A program made the translations under genes and the position numbers. From an uncultured Syntrophobacteraceae bacterium (lineage in GTDB: Bacteria > Desulfobacterota > Syntrophobacteria > Syntrophobacterales > Syntrophobacteraceae), in the NCBI GenBank assembly GCA_937889795.1, contig CALBZH010000856.1:1-12186 (forward strand): 12,186 nt of DNA, read 5' to 3'. Below are positions 6,595-12,186 of the stretch, piece by piece. Each line of letters opens with the position of its first letter. Position 1 is the first letter of the stretch. A model generated the notes under the pieces. The model did not search any database. It was not told the DNA's origin and saw only the letters and a program-made list of their open reading frames with translations.

Positions 6595-8922
6595 ATGGAA
6601 GCAGAGCAATTCTACCAAATTTTCGGTATTGAAAACGGACATCGCCTGCAGTCGCGGATCCTCGAGGAGCGCATCCAACAGGCGGTAGCCGACGGGCATC
6701 GGCGGCTCGAAATCCACGCCTACGGCCATCACGGCATCGGTGGGCGGTTGTGGAAAGCGAGTGATGAGGCCGTGGATGTGAAGATCGTCGGGCCTCCGGG
6801 ACAGCGCGTGGGATCCATGGGGTTTCCCAACACCCGAATCGAAGTCCTTGGGCCGGCATCCGACGATGTGGGGTGGCTGAACGGCGGCGCCGAAATCGTG
6901 GTTCACGGCAATGCCGCCAACGGCGTGGCCAACGCCATGGCTCAGGGAAAGGTCTACATCGGCGGCAACATCGGATCCCGCGGCATGACGATGACCAAGC
7001 ACAACCCGCGCTTCGCGCCTCCTGAGCTTTGGGTGCTGGGATCCGTCGGGGACTATTTCGCCGAGTTCATGGCGGGCGGCATCGCCGTGGTCTGCGGGGT
7101 TGCACCCCAAAACAGCGAGAACATCCTTGGCCATCGACCCTGCGTGGGGATGGTCGGCGGCAAGATCTTCTTTCGCGGGCCGCACAAGGGCTACAGCCAG
7201 GGGGACGCCAGGCTGGCACCCTTGACGGATTCGGAGTGGAGCTGGCTCGTCGACAATCTGGACCGGTTTCTCACGGCAATCAACCGGAAGGATCTGACCG
7301 AAACCCTCACGGATCGCACCCAGTGGCAGCTCCTGGCCGCTAGAACGCCCCAGGAAAAATTCGTTGCGCCTCGCCGATCCATTTCCGCCTTCCGATCCGA
7401 GGTGTGGGACAAGGAGCTTGGGCGTGGTGGCCTCATCGGGGATCTCACCGACCTCGACCGAAGCCCGATCCCGGTCATCACCAACGGTGACCTGCGGCGA
7501 TATGTTCCAACGTGGGAAAACAAGAAATACGCCGCTCCCTGCGAGGCGAGCTGTCCAACGGGCATTCCGGTTCAGGAGCGCTGGAAGCTTATCCGGGAAG
7601 GGCGTGTGGACGAGGCCGTCGATCTGGCTCTGGCCTACACTCCATTTCCTGCGACGGTCTGTGGGTATCTTTGCCCGAATCTCTGCATGCAGGGCTGTAC
7701 GCGCGGAACCGCGAAGATGACGCCCATCGATGTGAGCCAGCTCGGACGGGCCAGCCTCGAGGCCAAGCTTCCTGAGCTTCCACCGCTTTCCGGGAAGCGG
7801 GTCGCCGTGATCGGCGGCGGGGCGGCCGGGCTTTCCGTAGCCTGGCAGCTGCGCCAGATGGGACACGAGGCGGTCCTCTATGACATGCGTCAGAGCCTTG
7901 GCGGCAAGATTTCGGCGTTGATCCCCAGCTCGAGGATTCCCAAGGAGATCGTAACGGCCGAGCTCGAACGGATCCAGCAGGCGCTGCCTCATGTCCACCT
8001 GCAGCAGGAGCTGACCAGCGGGGAGATGGAGCACCTCAAGGTGGACTACGACGTGGTCGTCGTGGCCGTTGGCGCCCAAAAGGCCAGAGTCCTGCCCATC
8101 CCAGGAAAGGAGAAGCTGATCCCGGCACTCGATTTCCTACGGGAGGCGAAGCTGGATCAGGCAAAGGTGGGCAGGCGCGTGCTGGTCATCGGCGCCGGAA
8201 ACGTGGGATGCGACGCCGCGACGGAAGCGCATCGCCTGGGGGCTGAAGAGATCCTTTTGATCGACATCCAGGAGCCGCTTTCTTTCGGCAAGGAGCGTGA
8301 GGAGGCCGAGCGGGTCGGGGCTAAGTTCCGTTGGCCCTGCTTCAGCAAGGCGGTGACCGACGAGGGTCTCGAGCTCACCACCGGCGAGGTCATCCCGGCC
8401 GATACGATCATCATTTCCATCGGCGACATGCCGGATCTTTCCTTCCTTCCCGAAACGGTCAAGACGGAGCGCGGATACATCACGGTGAACGAGAGCTTCC
8501 AAACGTCCGATCCGCAGGTTTTCGCCATTGGCGACGCCGTGAAGCTGGGGCTCCTGACCGACGCCATCGGAGCCGGCCGCGTGGCCGCCCGGGCGATCGC
8601 GGACATCCTGGAAGGGCGGGCCATCGAGCGCCTCAAGCGCCAGCGTCTGGACACGTCGCGCGTCCACCTGGAGTATTTCGATCCGCGGTTGGTCCAGTTC
8701 GAAGGCGTCCAGCACTGCGCCTCCCAATGCTCGTCGTGCGGCTCCTGCCGCGACTGCGGGATCTGCATCAGCATGTGCCCGCAGGCCGCCATTTCCAAGC
8801 GCGAGGAAGGCAACGACTTCGAGCTGGTGGTCGACCCCAACCGCTGCATCGGCTGCGGCTTCTGCGCCGGCGCCTGCCCCTGCGGCATCTGGAACCTGGT
8901 GGAAAACGTGCCGATTGAATAG
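6595..8922 (+). CDS. Glutamate synthase fusion: GXGXG domain + GltD-like oxidoreductase + ferredoxin tail (775 aa)
   Basis: Two glutamate synthase parts in one chain. Residues 1-250 are the right-handed beta-helix GXGXG domain (GHHGIGGRLW 44-53, LNGGAEIVVHGNAANGVANA 95-114, YIGGNIGSRG 121-130, FMAGGIAVV 158-166), normally the C-terminus of the large subunit or a separate protein. Residues 312-690 are the GltD-like small subunit: an N-terminal Fe-S domain (C316, C320, C356, C360, C364, C368), an FAD fold (VIGGGAAGLS 405-414), an NAD(P) fold (VIGAGNVGCDAA 531-542) and the second FAD contact (FAIGDAV 643-649). Residues 705-775 add a ferredoxin tail with two motifs (C718-C721-C724-C728 and C751-C754-C757-C761) plus extra cysteines C708, C712, C715 and C763. 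The protein should carry electrons from NAD(P)H or ferredoxin to the FMN subunit. It starts 9 bp after the previous stop, with AGGAG. The last 80 bp recur at 9848-9927. Confidence 0.9.
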   Translation: MEAEQFYQIFGIENGHRLQSRILEERIQQAVADGHRRLEIHAYGHHGIGGRLWKASDEAVDVKIVGPPGQRVGSMGFPNTRIEVLGPASDDVGWLNGGAEIVVHGNAANGVANAMAQGKVYIGGNIGSRGMTMTKHNPRFAPPELWVLGSVGDYFAEFMAGGIAVVCGVAPQNSENILGHRPCVGMVGGKIFFRGPHKGYSQGDARLAPLTDSEWSWLVDNLDRFLTAINRKDLTETLTDRTQWQLLAARTPQEKFVAPRRSISAFRSEVWDKELGRGGLIGDLTDLDRSPIPVITNGDLRRYVPTWENKKYAAPCEASCPTGIPVQERWKLIREGRVDEAVDLALAYTPFPATVCGYLCPNLCMQGCTRGTAKMTPIDVSQLGRASLEAKLPELPPLSGKRVAVIGGGAAGLSVAWQLRQMGHEAVLYDMRQSLGGKISALIPSSRIPKEIVTAELERIQQALPHVHLQQELTSGEMEHLKVDYDVVVVAVGAQKARVLPIPGKEKLIPALDFLREAKLDQAKVGRRVLVIGAGNVGCDAATEAHRLGAEEILLIDIQEPLSFGKEREEAERVGAKFRWPCFSKAVTDEGLELTTGEVIPADTIIISIGDMPDLSFLPETVKTERGYITVNESFQTSDPQVFAIGDAVKLGLLTDAIGAGRVAARAIADILEGRAIERLKRQRLDTSRVHLEYFDPRLVQFEGVQHCASQCSSCGSCRDCGICISMCPQAAISKREEGNDFELVVDPNRCIGCGFCAGACPCGIWNLVENVPIE
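8843..8922 (+). repeat. Direct repeat copy 1: 3' end of the glt fusion gene
   Basis: The last 80 bp of the fusion gene, encoding CIGCGFCAGACPCGIWNL and the C-terminus through the stop. It aligns without gaps to 9848-9927, offset 1005 bp. By eye the first 43 bp (8843-8885) are identical, and the remaining 37 bp have nine differences, including TAG versus TGA. Similarity ends sharply on the upstream side, as in a recombination or attachment-site repeat. Confidence 0.85.
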
Positions 8923-8971
8923 CTGGAGCGGCAGTTTTGCAACGTGCTCTCCATCCGTTTCGAGCATAATG

Positions 8972-9012
8972 ACCCGGCAAGACCTGCACAGCAAAGGCCC
9001 TGCCGGGTTTTC
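8972..9012 (+). terminator. Rho-independent terminator of the glt operon
   Basis: ACCCGGCA (8972-8979) pairs perfectly with TGCCGGGT (9001-9008), and the stem runs into TTTTCC. It begins 50 bp after the fusion gene's stop codon. The loop is 21 nt, longer than usual. The right arm lies at the edge of the HicB-like remnant. Confidence 0.65.
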
Positions 9013-9026
9013 CTTCTTCGTGGACA

Positions 9027-9173
9027 TTGATCTGGGGAGAGGAGGGTGGGTATTGGGCTGAAGTTCCGGCCATCGTCGGCTGCGCAACCCAGGGGGAAGC
9101 ATTCGAGGAGCTCCTGAAGAACCTGTATGAGGCTGTGGAAGGTTGTTTGTCGGTCGATATCTGCAGGACGTAG
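9027..9173 (+). pseudogene. HicB-like antitoxin remnant, 5'-truncated
   Basis: The frame reads GEEGGYWAEVPAIVGCATQG, then EAFEELLKNLYEAVEGCL and SVDI before a TAG stop at 9171. This is the conserved core of HicB-type antitoxins (E-x-P-x-x-x-G-C-x-x-x-G, then EEALxNxxEAIE). The frame has no ATG back to a stop at 8970. The only near start is TTG at 9027, which has no ribosome site, and the usual first beta strand is missing. No HicA toxin is adjacent. HicB proteins neutralise the HicA mRNA interferase; this copy is probably dead. Recognition is from memory of the family pattern. A functional short protein from the TTG cannot be fully excluded. Confidence 0.55.
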
Positions 9174-9192
9174 AATCAAATTGGAGGCCGGT

Positions 9193-9423
9193 ATGAAAAA
9201 GGAAACGATCGAATACGGCTCACCCTTGGACGCCTTGGTGGCGGTCGCCAAGCGTTTGAACTGTCACGAAGGTCGATATGGAATGGCGTCGGAGGAGTTC
9301 TACAACAAGTACGAGAAAGGCCAGATGCAGGATTCAGCGGATTTCGTCGAGTGGGCGAACGACTACCGGCATCATCTGGCCATTCGGTTGAAGATAGAAG
9401 AGCAACTCCGGGATGTTGCCTGA
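9193..9423 (+). CDS. Small antitoxin-like protein paired with a TumE-family toxin gene (76 aa)
   Basis: Intact small, charged, soluble protein (begins MKKETIEYGSPLDALVAVAK; later MASEEFYNKYEKGQMQDSAD, then FVEWANDYRHHLAIRL). Proteins of this type lie directly upstream of DUF6516/TumE-like toxin genes, and here the toxin start at 9413 overlaps this gene's end by 11 bp, the classic antitoxin-toxin coupling. It is therefore the presumed antitoxin of the pair. No helix-turn-helix could be recognised, so DNA-binding autoregulation is not supported. The start at 9193 is set by a strong GGAGG five bases upstream; an in-frame ATG at 9127 lacks such a site and would add 22 residues without family character. 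Because the toxin gene is broken, this protein may now have no partner at this locus. Confidence 0.7.
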   Translation: MKKETIEYGSPLDALVAVAKRLNCHEGRYGMASEEFYNKYEKGQMQDSADFVEWANDYRHHLAIRLKIEEQLRDVA

Positions 9424-9798
9424 TGCTTTGCGCCAATATCTCGATGAAGTGGAAACCGCCGTCCGGAAACTGGAAGGGGTATAAGTCGAGCGGTATCAGG
9501 AGGAAATCCTCGGCGGGGATCGGGCCAACCTGCGGATCCGGATCCGTTCTGCGGAGGGCTTGCTGCTGGAGCTGAACGAGGCGGTCGTTGCCGTGGCTGG
9601 GACAACCAACATCTGGGCTATCGATACCATTTTCAGAATGAGTACAACCGGCTCATCTTTCGATAAGACAACACACCACACTTTCCAGGCCTGAACCATT
9701 TCCCTCACCACAGGCATTTGGAGGCCGGTGTTTTCGATTGCGAGAAGCCATCTCTCGTTCAGGTCATCGAAGAGGCTGCCCGCCATGCGGACCACTGA
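9413..9798 (+). pseudogene. TumE-family (DUF6516) toxin gene, broken by two stops and a frameshift
   Basis: Starts MLPDALRQYLDEVETAVRKL, overlapping the antitoxin gene. After EGV comes TAA (9482-9484), then the same frame continues VERYQEEILGGDRANLRIRI and LLLELNEAVVAVAG. Family similarity then moves to another frame (one base missing or two extra, near 9590-9610): HLGYRYHFQNEYNRLIFR, a second TAA (9664-9666), then DNTPHFPGLNHFPHHRHL and PSLVQVIEEAARHADH to TGA at 9796. Joined, these pieces give a full-length protein of about 128 residues with the family's hallmarks (YRYHFQ, LIFR-DNTPHFP, FPHHRHL). Both internal TAA codons sit where I expect a tyrosine. The toxin is very likely inactive. Read-through or recoding would need three separate rescues. 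Confidence 0.8.
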
Positions 9799-9819
9799 CA
9801 CTTTTCCCGAAGGGAGGGC

Positions 9820-9927
9820 ATGCTGGATATGTGCACACTTCCTCGATGCTGCATCGGCTGCGGCTTCTGCGCCGGCGCCTGCCCCTGCGGGATCTGGAAC
9901 CTGATCGAAAACCAGCCAATCGAATGA
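9820..9927 (+). CDS. 35-residue ORF with a single [4Fe-4S] motif (probable gene-end remnant)
   Basis: Open frame MLDMCTLPRC followed by CIGCGFCAGACPCGIWNL and IENQPIE. The cysteine motif C-x2-C-x2-C-x3-C-P would bind one [4Fe-4S] cluster if the peptide were made. AGGGAGGG lies at 9811-9818, close before ATG 9820 and ten bases before a second ATG at 9829, so translation is possible. The simpler reading is a remnant of the glt fusion gene end, entered here from unrelated upstream sequence. It is in frame with the end of the broken toxin gene, 21 bp after that stop. No independent function is claimed. Confidence 0.3.
   Translation: MLDMCTLPRCCIGCGFCAGACPCGIWNLIENQPIE
9848..9927 (+). repeat. Direct repeat copy 2: displaced glt 3' end
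   Basis: Second copy of the 80-bp glt 3' end, about 71 of 80 bases identical, reading CIGCGFCAGACPCGIWNL, then IENQPIE and TGA. The reading frame and stop position are conserved exactly, so it is a real relative of the gene end and not chance. It is followed 40 bp later by a strong hairpin, as the intact gene is. It could be the original gene end displaced by an insertion, or the remnant of a second gltD-like gene. Confidence 0.85.
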
Positions 9928-9967
9928 TTCGCCCGCGGCGATTTGCGCGGAGCGGAACGATTCAATT

Positions 9968-10005
9968 CCGGGGCACGTTCAGTCGTCGTGCCCCGGTTCT
10001 TCCCC
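9968..10005 (+). terminator. Strong hairpin after the displaced glt end
   Basis: CCGGGGCACG (9968-9977) pairs perfectly over 10 bp with CGTGCCCCGG (9987-9996) around a 9-nt loop, followed by TTCTTCC. The T-run is interrupted, but the stem is very stable. It is probably a terminator on the plus strand, and it may also stop transcription from the convergent HEAT-repeat gene, whose stop codon lies 66 bp away. Confidence 0.55.
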
Positions 10006-10062
10006 CATTGCACACTGCCACCATCACCGCCCTCTTCAAGCTCCAGAGACAATAGTCGCCAC

Positions 10063-12117
10063 CTAAAGCCTTGCCACTGAATGGGATTGAAGCAGTTGGC
10101 GAGCCATGTCCCGAACCTTCTTTGATGAATCCCGGTCTGATGTTTGTTTGATCGCAGCTTCAACTCCGGGATTCTTGTCAAGCCATGCCTCTAAGCTCAT
10201 CAACGACTCCGTTCTTACTCCTTCTGATGTGTCATTATTCAATACATTTATCAGTACATCAACTGCTCCTGGGCGATTCGTGTTTGCAAGCAATTTGGCA
10301 GCAGATATCCTGACGCTATCACTTGAGTCTTCACAAATGGCATTATAGATCATCTCGGTTGCTTCATTTGAAAATGTTCTTTGGAGGCTTTGAATAGCGC
10401 GGTTACGGATAATATCTTCTTCACTTGTGAATGCATTGTGAACAAAAGGTGGTACATCAGTGAATCCAAGATTCCCAGCAGCGTCAAGCAAAACAAACAG
10501 GAAATCATTGTCACTAGTCTGAGCGTTCATATCTGCACTATTCAGGACATAATTCTTGATGTTTTCGTAGAGACCTGGATTGTTTTCACGGATCCGGTCC
10601 CCCATAGCAGCCATCAGCAGGAGAGCGTTGCTTGCATGTTCTTTTCCCTGTGCATGGATTTGTTCCAACCAGTCATATGCTTCGGGGATTGGCTCCTTGA
10701 CTTGTGCAAATGAGAAAAAGGCCATTTCCCGGTTATCAGACGGCCAGTTAGGGTCATTTGCGATGGCAAAGAGCGCATTCTGCGCGGAACGCGTACCGGA
10801 AGAGCCCAAAGCCCCGATCAAGGTGGACGCGTAGTCAGAATTGGGAAACGGCTCGTTCAGTGCGTCAAGAATCGCTTCGACAGCAACGTCATCCCGGTCA
10901 ATCAGGGAGCACAATCGCTCCATCGACTGAACATGCTCGACGCTTCCCATGCCTCCTCTAAGCAGCACATCTCTCAGAGTGGCCAATTCCGCTTCGACTT
11001 GCGCTCTGGAAAGTTGGATGGCGACGGGGCCCGCATCAGCAGCGGGAAGCGGCTCGCCCTTCCAGGAAAGGACTTGCGACGCGTTGGCTAACTCCATCTT
11101 CTTTGAGGTCCCAGCGTTCGCAACGTTACTCACTTGCTCAACACCCCGCAGATCAAACTTGAAGACCACCTCCGACTCAACTGAAATACCAATCTCTTTG
11201 GCCTGCACAGAGAAGACCTCTTTGCCCTCGATGATTTTCTGGTATGGGTCCATGTGTATTGACGACTGCCCGTGTATGAGACTCTCCGAAGTTATGTCTG
11301 CTTTTGCTCCCGGGGAAAGAAGGGAGAGATAACGGTCCTTCTTTTTCAAAATGCCGCATTTCGCGCCTGGTTCAGAGCGAGCATAATTGGCGACATAGGT
11401 CCCAGTGGCATCTTCTTCGGTGAGGGTCCACCTGAGCTGTTCGGCGTTGTCAGGTAAAACCACCTGCCAGCGTGAGAGGATGTCTCTCCAGTGGTTTCTC
11501 GCTTCGGGTGAGATTGTGGGAGAGGCGACCATCTTTTCGATCTTTCCCGATTTCAACACGAATGTCAGGAGCTCGTGGGTCATTTCTCCGGACAAGTCAC
11601 CGGATGGGGCACTCCCTTGGGTCTCGTTACTGGATGATTCAAAGCGTGCTCCGGACAGTCGAAAGCCTACAGTCCATCCGCGCTCCTCTTGTGCATAGAC
11701 AGTCGCGATGAATTGTCCTCTCTGCATGATAGTGACATCAGTGGAGGGCGGCGCGTCCGTGCTCGACATGGGCTCTGCAGGGGTGCTGGACTGAATCTTC
11801 AAAGCACGGTTCTGGAAGAAATCATACGTGATTCGATCTCCGGGTTGAAATCCGAGCGTTGCATTCTCCTTGGGGAGAAACTCCTCTGCAGGAGACGGGA
11901 GCCGGAGTGGGGGGGGAGCGGAAGATTCGTCGTATGGCTTGGAATTGTCGTTTTGCGTTCGGTGGAGGTAAGGATTTGATCCGCGCTCCGGTTCACCACT
12001 GAAGAAGACTGCGCACAAGAGAAGTGCTGCAAGGCCAAGGGCGACACCAAGACTCACCAATCCTTGTCCCCAAATGGCGCGGCTTTGGGTACCAGTGTAC
12101 CTGTCTGTCGTTGACAT
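10063..12117 (-). CDS. Membrane-anchored beta-rich/HEAT-repeat protein, vitellogenin-N-like architecture (684 aa)
   Basis: Function unknown. Residues 14-39 form one hydrophobic segment (LVSLGVALGLAALLLCAVFF), likely a signal anchor with the bulk of the protein outside the cytoplasm. A proline/serine-rich linker follows (about 45-85). Residues 90-345 look beta-rich (GDRITYDFF, GQFIATVYAQEERGWTVGFR, GEMTHELLTFVLKSGKI, TEEDATGTYVANYAR). Residues 370-680 are alpha-helical with HEAT-like units (IIRNRAIQSLQRTF, SVRISAAKLLAN, GAVDVLINVLNND, GVRTESLMSLEAWLD, KVRDMARQLL). A beta-barrel followed by a helical arch is the order found in the N-terminal lipid-transfer module of vitellogenin-type proteins, but this likeness is judged by eye. 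The start at 12117 is preferred over ATG 12165 because GGGAGAG lies six bases upstream. The GC content is visibly lower than in the glt operon. It is a single gene, convergent with the glt side. Confidence 0.7.
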   Translation of the reverse strand: MSTTDRYTGTQSRAIWGQGLVSLGVALGLAALLLCAVFFSGEPERGSNPYLHRTQNDNSKPYDESSAPPPLRLPSPAEEFLPKENATLGFQPGDRITYDFFQNRALKIQSSTPAEPMSSTDAPPSTDVTIMQRGQFIATVYAQEERGWTVGFRLSGARFESSSNETQGSAPSGDLSGEMTHELLTFVLKSGKIEKMVASPTISPEARNHWRDILSRWQVVLPDNAEQLRWTLTEEDATGTYVANYARSEPGAKCGILKKKDRYLSLLSPGAKADITSESLIHGQSSIHMDPYQKIIEGKEVFSVQAKEIGISVESEVVFKFDLRGVEQVSNVANAGTSKKMELANASQVLSWKGEPLPAADAGPVAIQLSRAQVEAELATLRDVLLRGGMGSVEHVQSMERLCSLIDRDDVAVEAILDALNEPFPNSDYASTLIGALGSSGTRSAQNALFAIANDPNWPSDNREMAFFSFAQVKEPIPEAYDWLEQIHAQGKEHASNALLLMAAMGDRIRENNPGLYENIKNYVLNSADMNAQTSDNDFLFVLLDAAGNLGFTDVPPFVHNAFTSEEDIIRNRAIQSLQRTFSNEATEMIYNAICEDSSDSVRISAAKLLANTNRPGAVDVLINVLNNDTSEGVRTESLMSLEAWLDKNPGVEAAIKQTSDRDSSKKVRDMARQLLQSHSVARL

Positions 12118-12186
12118 GGTGTTCTCTCCCACGTGTTGTCTTGGAAACAGCCAAAACACATACAATCGAAGTGGATCGGAAGAAGA
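12118..12186. other. Upstream edge of the HEAT-repeat gene
   Basis: Holds the ribosome site of the minus-strand gene. No convincing -35/-10 pair was recognised in the 69 bp available, so the promoter probably lies beyond the window. Confidence 0.5.

Noticed and set aside
5422..8079. Very long minus-strand open frame (885 codons) opposite the glt genes
   Set aside because: It mirrors strongly conserved glutamate synthase coding sequence. The translation is rich in His/Arg/Asp/Val low-complexity text with no family motif, as expected of the antisense frame of a GC-rich gene.
8137..9251. Overlapping minus-strand frames of 321 and 364 codons over the fusion gene end and the toxin-antitoxin region
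   Set aside because: Both run antisense to the GltD-like domains and are composed of arginine/serine or His/Asp-rich text without motifs. They cross the terminator and the HicB-like remnant.
9181..9729. 12-bp direct repeat TTGGAGGCCGGT (9181-9192 and 9718-9729)
   Set aside because: One copy is the antitoxin ribosome site and the other encodes Leu-Glu-Ala-Gly in the toxin's 3' half. It is short, GC-rich and has no matching element boundary, so coincidence is preferred.

Overview
The window looks like chromosomal DNA from a GC-rich anaerobe, most likely a Desulfobacterota (deltaproteobacterial) lineage of the Syntrophobacter type. That placement is an inference from three things: the split, iron-sulfur-rich 'archaeal-type' glutamate synthase, the XRE-cupin regulator and B12-type radical SAM protein beside it, and the general codon style. 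No rRNA, tRNA, integrase, transposase or CRISPR array was seen.

Left part (1-3317, minus strand): a three-gene group read right to left. First is a regulator with a KaiC/RecA-like N-terminal domain, an XRE helix-turn-helix and a cupin (2007-3317). After 25 bp comes a B12-binding-domain radical SAM protein (704-1981). After 127 bp comes a small HAD-type phosphatase related to soluble P-type ATPases (106-576). A 515-bp divergent intergenic region (3318-3832) separates this group from the glutamate synthase operon. It holds several clean inverted repeats, one of them lying on a plausible promoter of the regulator.

Centre (3833-8922, plus strand): a tightly packed glutamate synthase operon. It encodes a class II glutamine amidotransferase subunit, then (37-bp overlap) a ferredoxin/FMN synthase subunit, then (9-bp gap) a fusion of the GXGXG domain, a GltD-like flavin/NAD(P) oxidoreductase and a cysteine-rich ferredoxin tail. 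Together they should convert glutamine plus 2-oxoglutarate to two glutamates. A hairpin with a T-run follows at 8972-9012.

Right-centre (8923-9996, plus strand): a small graveyard of toxin-antitoxin genes. It holds a 5'-truncated HicB-like remnant, an intact small antitoxin-like ORF, and a TumE-family (DUF6516) toxin gene broken by two stop codons and a frameshift. It ends in a second copy of the last 80 bp of the glutamate synthase fusion gene, followed by its own hairpin. The layout suggests a small islet that entered the 3' end of the glt gene, supplied a replacement end and pushed the old end and old terminator about 1 kb downstream.

Right edge (10063-12117, minus strand): a membrane-anchored protein of 684 residues with a beta-rich N-terminal half and a HEAT-repeat C-terminal half. 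Its architecture recalls the lipid-transfer module of vitellogenin-type proteins. It is visibly less GC-rich than the glt operon and points towards it.
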